From: Augochlora pura
Taxonomy: Eukaryota; Arthropoda; Insecta; Hymenoptera; Halictidae
Direction: 5' to 3'
DNA: 64,000 nucleotides
NCBI RefSeq assembly: GCF_028453695.1
Contig: NC_135777.1
Span: 20,263,714 to 20,327,713, forward strand
Both the position numbers and the translations under genes were made by a program. Shown here piece after piece: positions 1 to 12,542 of the stretch. Below the pieces are notes generated by a model. The model did not search any database. It saw only the letters and a list, made by a program, of their open reading frames with translations, and was not told the origin of the DNA. The stretch's first letter is position 1; every line of letters begins with the position of its first letter.

Positions 1-2321
1 CACGCCCGGAGCACGTCCGGCGCCGACGTGTTTCAACTCATTTTCCGATCCGGTGGGGGCGTGCTTTGATCGCGAAACACCGAACGATCTTGTGGAAGGC
101 GCAGGAGATTCGAGTGTTAAAAGGAAATACATCGCGAGGAGCGTAAAAAGAAGGATGACTGGCGGGGCATTCGTTTCACGGCGCTGACGTTGAATGCCGG
201 CAACTTCTCCTCCACGCCGCCCCGTATTTTCATAATCGATTTCGCGTCGAGGGTTGCACGCCGAAAAGAGGAATAAAAAAAGGGACAATCGGGGAAGAGA
301 CCGTGACGGATCGATGGGTGTCGGCTTTCATGTCGAATTTTAAGACGGCGGGGAAAACTTTCGGCGCAAAAGTATACAAACAGTGAAACGATTTTCAGGA
401 CTCGGCGAGCGGCTCTGTGGATTAATGGAATAATTAGTTGATGTTTCTACGATTGTTCAATAATAGAAAATAATCGCTACGAGTAATGAGATTTATGTTA
501 ATTTATATTCCAGTTTAAATTCTCTATCAGTCTATTTTTAATTTCTTCTGGAACTTTACCAAATTATATTAAACAGTGGTGTTTTTTACTCAGGTACACC
601 CTACTATTTTTTAGACGGCATGAGTAAAATCTAGTAGGCGAAATAAAAAGCACTAAAACTATTACAATAATGAATTCATTTTTCTTTGTCATTATAAAAG
701 CAAAGTTTAAAAATGTATTTTAATATTCAGTAAACTAGTCTTCTCAATATTAAAACAAAATTAAAGTAATTCATCCAAATTGTAACTATCTTATTCTGTT
801 TTAAATGTTCGAATAAATTTTACCCGGGACTGCAGCGAAAGTATCGGCGCGTCGATGTCAAATTGTTAGCATTCTTCGCAACAGTAACTAGAATCCACTG
901 TAGATTCAGCCGCGGCATAATCGATGCCTCGTCATCGGGCGTCGACGCCGGTTTCGCGCATTACAAAAGGGTTCTACAACCGCGAAAACAAAAACACGGG
1001 GGAGGGGGGGAGCGGGCTGAATAATGCCCGAAATCGAATCTACCACAATCCCCGTCGGCCGTCACGGTTCATTAACGCGGATGGTTTCCGATATTCGCGC
1101 TTGCCGTGGCGCGCGAGCGACAACGCGGCGTCGCGACGCGTCGCTGACAGAGTGGACAAGGAAAAAATCCGCCGCGGCGGACGGTTATTTCCATAGTTGG
1201 AAATTTGAGCGGCGGCTCACTCTCTCTCTTTCTCTCTCTGTGCTTCTCTATGCCAGGGCTCGACGGCGCGGGGCCCAGCACGACATGATGAATTAGCTGC
1301 ATCAATTACGGTGTGTTCGGGGGCTACATTCAGGCCTGGTCCCGTTTGATTATCGCGCGCTCAGCAGCCGGAAGCGCGCGCGCGCGCGTGGCGCTCGTGT
1401 ATGTTCGACAGCAGATCGCAGGAAAAAATCGACGGCGCCGCGCGTATTCGCGTTTGCAGTCGCATATATTTAAAGGGCGAGACCGTGCGGGGCGCGATAA
1501 ATACGTGGGCACAGTCAGGCCAAACGGTATCCGTGAATGCGGGCCGCACGAAGAAGACCGTTGAGCGGAGGCATGGTTCTTTTTAGTAATTAAAAATTAC
1601 GTGCCGGCGGTCGGTCCGCGTGCGTCAAAGCACACGGCTTCGTTAATATATTCAGCCCCGTAGCTTTGCCCTTTGCAAAAAGACGCGACAAAGTTAGAGC
1701 TATTTCCCTCCGTTCTACGCCGCCTCCGCCCGGCTCGCCCCCCCCCCTTTCCACCCGCCCCTTTCTTTCGTTCCTCTCTCCGTCGGAGGAACCAGCCTCC
1801 GCGACGATAATCTTTCCTGATTTTCCGCCAGGAATTCTAATTTCTTTGCCGGCGCCGGGCGGAACGGCCGCCGATGCGGAAATCGCACGCCGTTCCGCGA
1901 TAATGTCTCTCCCCGGATCGCTGGCCTAAGTAGGACCGTTTCCCTTCTGAGTGAATTATCAACGAGCCCCACTTTTCCTCGGACAATGAATTTCTGCTCG
2001 CTCGGCGGGCTTTCATCGTCGAGTCAAATTATTGTTCGCATTAATTTCGATTCCGGGACGATGTTGTACACGTGCCATTGAACGGTGATCTGTAAATTCG
2101 TTTGCCGCGGTTTAAATTATTTTATAATTGTTCCACGTTCGATGTCGAAAAGGCGAAATTATCGGCAGTTTTTACGAAATGTAATTTTCGTTACATTTTC
2201 TGGCGTGTAGAAAAGCGAATGTTGGCCAACTTTTGTCGAAAGAATTTTTTTGCGAAAATCGTATCGCGTTTCGAAATTGGATACAAGCGTTCAGCGGTCA
2301 GCGATACGAGCTGAAAACATA
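1..2321. other. Noncoding block, GC-rich with an AT-rich island
   Basis: The block is CpG-rich to about position 400, AT-rich from about 420 to 830, GC/CpG-rich to about 1960, then mixed up to the gap. The AT-rich part contains a small inverted repeat: TTTTACTCA at 584-592 faces TGAGTAAAA at 621-629. Open frames of 60-90 codons near 924-1930 overlap on both strands and run through CT and CG repeats, so I read them as chance. No splice-bounded exon or RNA gene was recognised. Confidence 0.6.
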
Positions 2322-2421
2322 NNNNNNNNNNNNNNNNNNNNNNNNNNNNNNNNNNNNNNNNNNNNNNNNNNNNNNNNNNNNNNNNNNNNNNNNNNNNNNN
2401 NNNNNNNNNNNNNNNNNNNNN
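2322..2421. other. Assembly gap of exactly 100 N
   Basis: There are one hundred N at this position. A round 100 usually marks a join of unknown size. The left flank ends CTGAAAACATA and the right flank begins CTGAAACTATG. That resemblance could be a small repeat or unmerged contig ends. Any open frame drawn through the N run is not reliable. Confidence 0.98.
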
Positions 2422-2661
2422 CTGAAACTATGCGAAAACTATTCAACCTATAGTCCCTGCACGCCAAATTTCTACTATAAAACTTTGAAATCGATCGGCG
2501 CTACACATTTTTCCAACGGTGCTAACCAACTGCGAGAAGCAAGTTCTTCGCGAACATACATTCAAACTTGCCCAGCGAGCGTATCTACAAAATGCATTAC
2601 CGTTTCGTAAACCGTATCTACGTAACTCCTGATTTCTGTCGGGAACTTCAGGAATACAGCC

Positions 2662-2681
2662 CGCGCGCGCGCGCGCGCGCG
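2662..2681. repeat. (CG)n microsatellite
   Basis: Ten uninterrupted CG dinucleotides, followed by GTACGTAC. Long CpG runs are rare where CpG is methylated and lost, so this fits the generally high CpG density of the window. Confidence 0.95.
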
Positions 2682-2952
2682 TACGTACTGCAATTGATTA
2701 AGGCGGAAAGAAAATTGATTTTTTGAAGTTTGTAAATGGGATTCTCCCTTGAACGGGAAGCTCGTCGAAGTATAAAAGAAACAATATTTTTTGCCCGGTG
2801 AAATCACTTCGAGGCGGAGAGGGGGGGTGACATCGACCCCCGAACTTTCACCGTTCCGACCTCCGCAGCTACACCGTTACGAAGTTACGTTCAAGAAACG
2901 CGAAAACTTTGGGGGTTGGGTTGATTTCAGCTCGTAGACGGCACTCCGCTAC

Positions 2953-3010
2953 GAAAGAAAGAAAGAAAGCAAGAAAGAAAGAAAGAAAGAAAGCAAGAAA
3001 GAAAGAAAGA
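2953..3010. repeat. (GAAA)n microsatellite
   Basis: About fourteen GAAA units on the plus strand, interrupted twice by GCAA. The spacing of the two interruptions suggests a segmental copy within the array. Confidence 0.95.
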
Positions 3011-3363
3011 CACCCGTTCGGCTTGGTTTCGCGTTGATCCCGTGTCGCGCAACCGTTCCCTTAAATGAAAATAGCCCGTATTTAATTACGCCGTCCGCTT
3101 ACATTGGTTTCGCCATGCCGGGGGAATTCTTCTGGTCCTCGATTCCGCCTGGCCGATGTATATTTCATGAGACCGTCGATCGATCGGGGCCGCTACGCGG
3201 ACTCCGCGCGCGGCTAGCTTTTCCAAATTTAATCGAGCGAGCGTGTCGGTCGCGGGAACTGGGGCAACGCTCGATATTCCGATGTCTATAAAAATACGCG
3301 AAACGCTTCGAACCGGAGACCGAGCGAGTACCCTAAATCGCCGGGACGAATAAATACAATCGA

Positions 3364-3444
3364 AGAGGGAGAAAGAGAACGAGAGAGTAAGAGTGATAGA
3401 GAGAGAGAGATAGACAGATAGATAGAGAGAGAGATAGAGAGATG
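3364..3444. repeat. Compound GA/GATA microsatellite
   Basis: Purine-rich tract on the plus strand made of GA, GAAA, GATA and GACA units. It is imperfect, so probably old. Confidence 0.9.
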
Positions 3445-4260
3445 TGGAGGGGAGAGAAAGCTCGACAGAGCAAAAGTGAGAAAGAGATATAGATTGGCGG
3501 AGCTATCGGTTATTCGGCGACGCGAACGCGTCCCATCGCTCGACGATCGGCGGTCCCGATAACTCGGATTGGCTCGAGCAGAAATATCCCGGGCACGACG
3601 AACCGCCGCTCAATCGAAGCTTAAAAGATCCATGAGAACGCTTCGCTGCAATAAATACGCGGAGTTGGGGGGGCGGCGGCGGCGGCGTGCACCGCCGCGG
3701 AGCCGACGGTGTTTTACGAGTGATTCCGGCAAATTTGAAGCAAGAAATTGTAGTTGCCCACGGGTGTGTGTACAAGGGAGGAAGGCACGGGAGAGGGAAA
3801 GATTTAGAAGCGGGGTGGAGGTTCCATGGTGTCATGGCAACACCCGTCGCGATAGAGAACGCCTTTGGCCCCCTTTTGCACTGGCAGCACACACCGGCGT
3901 TGCACACGGACAGGCGCCGCGAGCGCGCACACCGGCGCGCCAAGGCCCTAGAATGGAAGCGTATCGCCGCGCTCGAGGAGCCCGTACGAGGTTAACGCCG
4001 GCTCCTTCAAAAGCAGAATCGGCCACGCGATCGATCCCCCACACCCCCGGCGAGCTCTCGGTACTCGAGCACGGTCATCTTATCAGAGGAACGGTAGCAT
4101 CTGCCGGGCATATTGGAAAAGCGATAAGGAGCGCAGAAAGAAATTATACCGGTCATAGGATACACGGTTCTCTCTTAAAAGCCACGCAAGACGTCCCCGA
4201 CGCAGTGTACTCTCGCGCTGGCGATTCCCCTTCCCTCGATTAAACGAGCACGCGTATTCT

Positions 4261-6560
4261 TCCGTGGCGAGTTCTATCGCGGCATGATTTTCCATGGTCG
4301 CGCATTTTAACTGTTTAGTTAGGAGCAATCGCGTAACCGTTAGCTCGTGAAATACTGATATCTCATAAGTCTCCAGACACTTACTTATTTTGAAAAAAAT
4401 AATTTTTAGGATATTCATACAAGTTGTTGGATTAATTTTATTGCTTAATTTTGATCTATAAGTCGATACATGTCGAAGCAAATGTCTTGTAGATCGTTGA
4501 GAGTACAATAAAGTTTAATAAAAGAAATTTACATGGTTTTATATCAACTTAGTTCTTTTAAATAAAATGAAGTGAACTAGATAGCACAGGCTATTTGCTA
4601 TTAAAAATGATTTCCTGCGAAAAATTACTATTATGAAGCGTTTAGAAGATAATATCTAGTTTTGGATTGGTTCAATATATTTTTTAGGAACAAAAAGGAT
4701 TATCTCTCTCTGTTCTTTACATTTTATTTCAAAGTTATGTCAAGGTTACGTTTTATTTTAAAATTTGCTAAAATATTATGTAATTCGATCATATCTGTAA
4801 TTAAACAGGTGTGCTACAACTTTTTTGTATTACTGTATAATTCTTTTTTTAACAATTCAGAGTTATTTCCGAGCACTGTAAATTCAAAGTGAATTATAAA
4901 TTAGATTCGACTAATTTTATCGAATAGGTACTTCTAAATTGAACGTACGTTTTATACAGGAAAGTTCGAAGTGCCCCTAGATTGTACAGAAAGTTTTCGC
5001 ATTACCTAACTTCATCCGGTACAGAAAGAGACTACAAAAACTAGCAGAAATTACATCTTTGAATGTCTAATTAAAATAATGTTACATACCGAGGTAAAAA
5101 AAAACGCAGTGACAATCCCATCAAACTGGACACAGAAAGCTCGACGATATTAAGGTATTTACACGGCAACGCCGGTACTGCATTTGTACCGGAGCAGACA
5201 TGTGACGGGTAAACGCGTCAAAGCGACGTAGCAATGCACCGAAAATCCAATAACCGGATTCGTAAGAGTTTAAAGGAAGTAACGGGGCTTTGTGCGGACG
5301 AAAGCGAATCTATCATTGTGCTCGTTCAAAAGAAGACAGAATCCATTGATTCGGAAGCACTTTTTTCCACAATGGCCCCCTACCCCGTTACGAGAGAATA
5401 CCAAGAATTTCTATACTCACGGCGAAAGACGGTCGCCGTCGCGGTCGTCCTCCCCACGTCTGCGAAAATATTTACGTATCTCTTCTACGCGCGCATTGTA
5501 ACCCAGATACTATCGCGCGCCGCGGCGTACATGCCCGAAAACTGGATTGCTTCGAGTAAAGTAGTGCGCTTCAACGCCGGGCGAAAGACGAGGGAAACTT
5601 GGCCTGTCCTCCGTTGAAACTTTTAATACCGCGCAGTAAACACGGCTGCGGACTTGTCGCGCTAAGTCCCCCCCGCTGCTAACCCCTCCCTCCGTTTCAT
5701 CCGAGAGGATGTGAATTCGTAATGCATTTCCTCGAGAAAAATTCTTTAACGGCTGAGGGACGCCGTCGCTCCAACGGTGTTCCAGGGCGAGACGAACTTT
5801 CCGTGGGAATAGATATTAACGCGAGTTCGGGAGCGTTCAATTTTTTAAAACGACGCCGCTCGAGAGACTCTTTCCGGAGATTGTTCCCCACAATCTCGAC
5901 CGTTCAATTATTCCATTCGGACGGCGAATACGTAATCTTCTTCAATTTCAAATATTCTATGGGGTCGTGACGCCTCGATTATCAGCACTTACTTGATACT
6001 CTTCCAAATTCAAGAATAGATTGTGTATTAGATAATAATGGTTGTGTATTTGTTAATAAATCATTAAACGGTGATTTTGTTCATGGAACAATAAATTATT
6101 TCGTGCGAGATATTTTCACTCTTCTACGGCCTTTTAGGTCTATATCGTCTGATTAATAATTATCGTATAATCACTACTTCATTAGAGTCATTGCATTCTG
6201 CATATTTTTCGCTTTCTTTTGTGTAAAATAAAAAATAAAAATTCTATTCATTATTAACTATTTGCGCTAGAAAGACATGCCACGTACATCGAGATGCTTT
6301 TGTTCCAAAATCGCCAGCGACGTGTACACCACGTCAATATTCCAAAATGTTTTAAAATCTACCACACAGAAATAAATTATTAATTAATAAAGTGTTATAG
6401 CTGTCGTGAGTATTTATTCATATCCTTGTAAAATTCTTTATGTGAGATCCTGCCAACGCGCCGAGGTGCTGTTTAAACGTGTAATATGACACCGCGTGTT
6501 TTACCATAACCTACGGCAGGGCAACCGTGAATTTATTGATACCGCAAATATTTAACGCGT
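4261..6560. other. AT-rich block, no gene seen
   Basis: AT-rich sequence from about 4340 to 5170 and from 5980 to 6460, separated by a more GC-rich stretch (5170-5960). Open frames in the GC-richer part (5234-5617 plus, 5722-5970 plus) have no recognisable domain. No tandem repeat longer than a few units was noticed. Confidence 0.55.
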
Positions 6561-8179
6561 TTCTTTATTCGCGCGACCAAACCACCATTGTGGTAGGGTC
6601 GTAAGGAAATTATAAAACTCTTCCGAGCCCCCGGAGTGTCAAGACGACAATGAGAACGGGCTGAAAATCTCGGCGCCGCGCCCGAAGATGTAAATACAGT
6701 TGCAGCGGAAAACGAAAGTGGTGGTCGGATTAAGAAGTCGCTAATTAGGATCCGATGGGCCCGCCCTCCAATTAACTGCCGTCGAAAACGGTTGAGCTGG
6801 TAAAAAGCGGATCCCCGTTAATAACTAACGTCGTATTTAATCGTAAGGAAGCTTGTTTCCCGGAGGAGCGTCTAGAGTCTAGAGAAAAGGGACTCTCGCG
6901 GGGTAACTCGTTCCCGGGGCCGTTCTTTCATGGGAAAAAACGAGCCGGATATTATACGAGCGTTTCCCATCGAGAATTTTTACTAGCGTACCCAATTCCG
7001 CGCCATTACGCTTGCGGAGCTTAAAGCCACGATGCAAAATCTCTTTTCTGGCAAGGACCACGCGAGAGACCGTCGCGGGCATCCCCGTCCTATTCCAAAA
7101 TGCTGGGCTGGCTCCGCTCCAAGCGTCCTGCTCTTTCTCCTTTAGTCCTTTCCCCTTTGACGCCGCGTCTTCCGATGTCGTACGTCCTACCTTTCTGCAC
7201 ATTTCACGGTTACTCGTCCCTCCTCTTGAAAAACTTTCCCGCAGTGAAGAGGTCCCCCGCCGCCCTCCTCCGCATATTCCTCCGCCTTCCACGCCCACCC
7301 GCTGTTATCATTTAATGCGACTAACCGATATACAAGGATCGCTCGAGACCCGATCCTCGAGCAGATCATTTTGTGTGTTCGGTGCTTCGAGCGTAAATTG
7401 GAAACTCTCCTCGTGTCTAGTTTCTCTGGTTTCTTGTTATGCTCGTTGTCTTTTGAGTTACGATGCGAGAGGATAGCTTGCGAATTTTAATTTGGCTCGC
7501 GACGCGCTTTACGTTGATCTTATTGCCGCTGGTTAAATGAAGGGTTGCACAATTTTGATTTCATTTTTCATTGACACTTGTTAATCGTTTTTAGGTTTGG
7601 TGTTAAACGAATTTAGGGTTTTCGTCAGTAAGCTGCTAAGAATGTATAGTAAAGGAAGCAGTGTTAATATAAAAGTGTGTCTTTTTAAATAGTATTAAAA
7701 TTGTTTAAACCTTTCTGCTGCTTAAAATTGTACCAAAGTAAAATAGAAAAACTGATAAGGACACAATTTACTCTTCCATTTAGAAGTATTTGTAGATTTT
7801 TTAGGATATTGAAAATATTTCTCTTCTAGAACTAAAAATACATAAGGAACTATACACTGCTTTCAACTAGCCAAAATTAATAATAGAAGAATTATTATTG
7901 AATAATGTATAATAGAAGAAAATATACTTTTACTTACATTCTTAGAAAATTTGTATAGTTTGCATCCTCGAAAAGTTTTGCGGCTTCGAAAATTTGTATT
8001 CTGCAGTAAGATCTAATTAGCAAGATCGTAGATTAAAAATTGATCAAATCGGGAATCGGTCGTTCGCGCGGATGTTCACGTCCTGCCGAGTATCAACGAT
8101 AAAGATCGCGTATCTGCGACGCGTTAAGTGGCGGCAGATAACGGAGCCATTAAAATATACGCCGGGGGCAACGCGATCG

Positions 8180-8234
8180 GGAGAAAACGAGAAAGAGAAA
8201 AAGAGAGAGAAAGAGAAAAAGAGAGAGAGAGAGA
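8180..8234. repeat. GA-rich microsatellite
   Basis: Imperfect GA/GAAA tract on the plus strand ending in a pure (GA)n run. Confidence 0.93.
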
Positions 8235-8470
8235 TTCGTCTCGTTGCTCCGCAGCCGTTGATTGATACTGAAAGAACTCCGGCTCGCGGAGTTCTCCAAC
8301 CCTTATGAAAATTTACCGTTGTGTACGGCTGGATTTATCGGGGGTTGAATTTACAAGCTCCAGCCAGGCGGCCAGCTAGCCTTTCCAAACGATAAATTTC
8401 TTGGACTTTATCCAGCCCGGTTTATCCGTGTTTGTCTTACATTTAAACTTCTCCTGCTCGCTCCGGCCGG

Positions 8471-8518
8471 CAGCGGCGGCGGCGTCGGCAGCGGCGGCGG
8501 CGTCGGCAGCGGCGGCGG
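8471..8518. repeat. 18-bp GC-rich minisatellite
   Basis: The unit CAGCGGCGGCGGCGTCGG is repeated about 2.7 times with no mismatch in the overlap. Perfect identity points to recent expansion. It lies in a GC-rich stretch with no supported reading frame. Confidence 0.92.
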
Positions 8519-9134
8519 ACCGCTCGAAATTCCTCTTCTTTCCGGGGGACATTTGTCCGCGTCGCGTTTAATTAGCCGGGAATAAGTTTCGGAATTATGC
8601 TCGCCTACATCGCCGCCAATCCGCTTGCCACGGCGAAAAGTAAACGGTCCGAGGAAAAAAAAGTGGCGCGAACACCTCCGCAGGACACGCAGCCTTCTCT
8701 CGCCTACCCGGGGAATCCTCTTCGAGCCAATAGGAAACGTTAAGCAGTCCTATGTATGTATTAAATATCCGTGCTTAAGCTTTTAAATTTATGTGAAAAT
8801 CAACCTCTCGTCTCGGGAGATCTTCGCACCTCCATGCCAAAAGCGATACACCGTCACTAAGAGGTGATCCATTGTTCTTATTGTTACCAAATTTTGTCAC
8901 CGTTGAGACGTGTTACGGTGTCCGGAATAGCTAATGCTGGTTACCATGGAGCAATTTCTGTCGAATATGGTAAAATATGAATGGAATACGTGGAAGACTT
9001 TTTACCACGTTCTGTTGCAGTATAATCAACATAATTATAAGATTCTATCAGCTTTAGTATTGTTTTTATTTTTTAAATATCTAAGTAATTATACTGCGAA
9101 TCGTTATGCAAAATAGAAATTTGATGCCTTAGCT

Positions 9135-9312
9135 TTAACTCATTTATCATTGGCTGCCCTTGAGAAAATCCTGTTTTCTTAATATTCGTAATAAATTACA
9201 ATTACATTTCTAATTTCTTATTCCTTTCTGGAACTTCTAATTATGAGATTCCAAAAATTATTTTGGAACGTGATAGAGTAATTTTAGTCACCCATCGAGC
9301 GCAGCAGGTTAA
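9135..9312. mobile_element. Degenerate TTAA-flanked MITE-like element
   Basis: The right end is the stronger evidence. Its last 60 bases (AAAAATTATTTT, then TAATTTTAGT, then CATCGAGCGCAGCAGG and TTAA at 9309-9312) align with the right ends at 30910 and 37346. The proposed left end, TTAACTCATT at 9135, matches only loosely. The family is defined by TTAA followed by CCCTTTGCACTCG-like termini. The internal sequence is AT-rich with no open frame. Confidence 0.4.
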
Positions 9313-10139
9313 TCTTAGACCGTTCCAAATTTCTGTTCAACCCCATCAATCGATCAATTTCTCATTTCCTCGTCTATCTCGAAATCAGACAATTGTTTGC
9401 AACGTTCTGTTTAAATTCTAACTTTCCATCAGTCGATTCAAACCACTAGTTCCTCGTATCCATGATCTCGTCGATCCTCAGGAAGCGAGGCGTGAAAATA
9501 TAAGGATCGGAACGGGCCCGCGAGGACCGGCCATAAAATCGTGAAAAGCACCGTCTCGCGAGAGTCAAGGGTCAAACACACCGCGCGAACGTGTCCGCCC
9601 GACGACCTAATAAAACCAGCTCGTTAGACCCGTCCGTCGGACCATAACCGGGAGACGGATATCCCCGCGAAAACAGAACGAAGCGATCTGGACCGGAAAA
9701 GGGCGAGGAGCGGAGGGGGTTGGTAGGAAGAGAAGAAAATTGGAAATTTCAAAGGGCCGTGGCCGTCTGTTATGCCCGTGATAGCCGTGCTCATCGGTTC
9801 GGACCACTTTGACGATTAGGTAGCGCGGCCATTTTCATCGGCAAGATAAACTCGGCTTTCCTAGACCTCCTTAGCCTTTGTTAGGCGGCGCGCGGCTCTC
9901 GCAACCGAGGAAGAGACAACTCGCGAAGGGCGTCCGGAGTCCCGAGAGCGAGCAAAGAGTGCAGGCGGGAGGAGGAGGAGGAGGGGGGGGAGGGGTGTAG
10001 GAAGGGGTTCCGCGGATAGGGGTTCGAGGACGGAAACAGAGGCGAAAGCTTGAAAAAAGAAGAGGGATGGAAAATGGAAAAGAAATTCCCATTACTTTGG
10101 GGGAGAGACGTCTAGTACCCTTCTTCTTCATCTTCCTGC

Positions 10140-10210
10140 CCCGCCGCCGCCGCCGTCGCCGCCGTCGCCGTCGCGTCGTCGTCGTCGTCGTCGTCATCGT
10201 CGTCGTCTTC
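10140..10210. repeat. CCG/CGT trinucleotide array
   Basis: About two dozen trinucleotides, CCG-rich first and CGT-rich second, continuing a CTT/CTTC tract. Translation gives runs of Arg, Val or Asp depending on frame, which explains the long open frames here. No supported gene contains it. Confidence 0.93.
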
Positions 10211-10443
10211 CTCGCCTCCTTTCGTCGTCCCCGACCGTTTCCTCCGCTTCCTCCTAGGGTCTGCTACGTGGTCTCCGAGCAAGGGGACACGATGCACGCA
10301 TGTGCCAGGGTCATTCTATCGATTTCTCTGGTTCGCGTGGCAGTCACGAGGAGGCGTACCCAGAGCCGCGCTCCCGCTGCACCAGCACGCCACCCAAAAC
10401 AGCCTCGCGTATCGTCGCAACCGGGTTGCCTTTTCAAGGTTAA

Positions 10444-10545
10444 CCCACACGTATAGATAGATAGTCAAATATACATAGAGATATATACGTATACATATGT
10501 ACATACATACATACGTAACAGTGTGTATATATATGTATACGTTCG
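10444..10545. repeat. ATAG/ATAC/TATG-type imperfect microsatellite
   Basis: Imperfect alternation of ATAG, ATAC, TACA and TATG units. It sits directly upstream of the leader-like stretch at 10560-10801. Confidence 0.8.
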
Positions 10546-10559
10546 TACATACAATCGGA

Positions 10560-10801
10560 GAGACATAACGAGCAGCACACCGTCACCGCCGAAAGTGCCG
10601 GTAGCCGAGTCTTAAGTGTCCCGTCTGCGCCGCGCGGTGTCTTTTTTTCGTATTTGGTTCGCGTGTGCGCCCCGATCAGCCGGTGAAATTGGACTGGTGA
10701 TCTTGGAAGATTGCGAGAGGAACGCGAAGACGTCGTCGAGCGTTTCGAGGCCCTCCCCCCCTGTACCCGCGGTCCACTATTTATTTCGAAAAAAAATAAC
10801 G
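10560..10801 (+). other. Possible untranslated first exon with splice donor
   Basis: A moderately GC-rich stretch with no long ATG frame of its own is followed by ATAACG/GTGAGTAAC, a near-consensus splice donor with the cut at 10801/10802. The upstream sequence has a TA-rich run and a purine-rich leader style common at insect transcription starts. No initiator or downstream acceptor could be fixed, so the 5' limit is arbitrary. Donor-like motifs arise by chance at this scale, so treat this as a candidate only. Confidence 0.2.
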
Positions 10802-12509
10802 GTGAGTAACAATCCTGCTCTTTGTGCTCTGCGCGTTCGTTTTGATTTCCGGAGGACAATGGCCTTTTCTTCTTTTTCACTGCTGGTTTTTTTTTTTTCG
10901 TTTGCCACGAATCGCTTGCGGACGGATTGCGCGGGCTTCAAATTGCCCGTTCAGCCCCGTTCCCCGACGATTCCCGACGGTTGACAACGGCGCGGCCCCC
11001 CCGGATGCCTAGTTAAAAATCGCAACGTGCGCGCACACAGGACCGCCACTGTTTTCCTCGAGCGGCAGCTGTGTCGTTAGGACCGTAACGGTGGCAGAAT
11101 AAGTAGCGTCGAACGGCCCTGCCGATGATCGGCCGTCTCTCGTCGCCGCGTCGTCCGCAGGGGTGCAACGAGCTACGACGACAATTAGCCGACGCGGCTA
11201 ATTGGCCGGATCAGTAGCGCTGCGCCGCGTATTTTCTTCGCTTTGCGAACAAGAACGAGCCGGGAGAGAACCCGGCCGTTGTTCCGCCGCGCCGACCGGG
11301 CACACCGTAATTTTCGTGTAAATGGACAATCGATCTGGGATACCGCCGATATCACGCAAACGTAAAACCACCCCTCGTGCTTTGATAGCCGGGTATTCTC
11401 GAGTCGCGGCACCAGAGGGGAATGACCACTTCCTTGTCCACGATTTATGCCGCGGAAAATGGTAACGCGGGGACGTGCGCCGACAAGAAATCGTTACTCA
11501 CTCGTTGACATCGCTGTACAGACAATAACAGTCGACCCTCCCCCTCCGTCAATTATGACGCGGAAACCCCTTCGGACCCGTGTCGCTGGAAATGTCGCGC
11601 GGATGGTTCGAAATTTTCACGCGCGGCTGCACGCTTTTCGAAGCGAGATTCGAAAGTTGAAAAGTTGAATTCAGTGAAACGACAGGAAATTTAGATTTTG
11701 CAACGATCTCTTATATTTTTCAATATTTTTGTTATTTTTAATTTCTACATTTTTTTACGACTTTACATATTTCTGTTGCAAAGTTGAGAGTACGAAGACG
11801 CTTTTTGGACAAATAGTCTTCCAATAAGTGCAGTATTTTCGTCGTTGCGAAGCCACGCACTATACTTACTCACAATACTCGGCATTAAAGTGTTACAGTG
11901 TTATAAACTGTTTCTTTAGCGTAATCGAATTTATAAACTATTATAATAACATTTCGAATAATAGCAATACAAATAGAAACCTTTGGATAATTATCGCATA
12001 AAGTAAAAATATTTCCCTCATAGCTTCAAAGACTCACGCATCCAAAAACCCCTCCACACTCTAGAATTTTCGAAACACCTCGGCAATGATACATTTTCCA
12101 CCGCACTGGATTATGTCATACAGATAACATTGACTCAACAATAAATGATCTCATCGAATGGATTCGCGCGCGCACACATACGCGATGCACCTAAATATTC
12201 ACAAGACCGTGTCGCAATAGCGATACAGTTATCTAGAGAACGCATTGACTCGCAAGTAGAGCGATAATCTATAGAGCGGTCAGATTAATGGACTATAGCA
12301 GCCATTACGGCGAAACAATTACCGTGCCGATAGCAACGGAGACTTACGCAAGAGCCGTAAAGGAAAGAAGGCCCGCTATCGCCCGATAATCTTAGGAAAA
12401 AGTCGAGGTTGTAGGATTTGCGGGGCAATCCTCCTCGCCGATAAGAATCGGCAATGTCATCGGCGGCTGAAGGTGACGCTCTCGCCTCGGGCGGGCAAAA
12501 CGAGAAGGG

Positions 12510-12542
12510 GAGAGAGAGAGAGAGAGAGCGAGAGAGCGAGAG
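12510..12542. repeat. (GA)n microsatellite
   Basis: A GA run with two GC interruptions on the plus strand. Confidence 0.94.

Larger units (their letters stand above)
2422..4260. other. Noncoding GC-rich block with microsatellites
   Basis: Apart from the CG, GAAA and GA/GATA arrays this is mixed to GC-rich sequence. A TATAAAAATA motif occurs at 3287-3296 without a clear initiator downstream. The longest open frame (3569-4243, plus, 224 codons) overlaps opposite-strand frames of 146 and 70 codons and reads as Arg/Ala-rich low-complexity text. I consider it chance. A G-rich CGG tract lies at about 3667-3688. Confidence 0.55.
6561..9134. other. Noncoding block, GC then AT then GC
   Basis: GC-rich to about 7500, AT-rich 7520-8050, GC-rich 8050-8720, then AT-rich. 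Overlapping frames at 6879-7476 on both strands look like chance open frames. The features I can support are the GA tract and the 18-bp GC minisatellite listed separately. Confidence 0.55.
9313..12100. other. GC-rich noncoding block ending AT-rich
   Basis: GC-rich to about 11640, AT-rich afterwards. It contains a G-rich tract at about 9970-10012 (GGA units, a run of nine G, then AGGGG) that could fold as a quadruplex, and the CCG/CGT array. A possible 5' exon is listed separately. Frames such as 9871-10197 (minus) and 10067-10456 (plus) are produced by the trinucleotide repeats. Confidence 0.55.

Noticed and set aside
2233..2610. Open frame spanning the N gap
   Set aside because: A third of it is N. 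Reading frame across a gap of unknown size has no meaning.
3287..3296. TATA box candidate TATAAAAATA
   Set aside because: No initiator at the right distance and no leader-like sequence follows.
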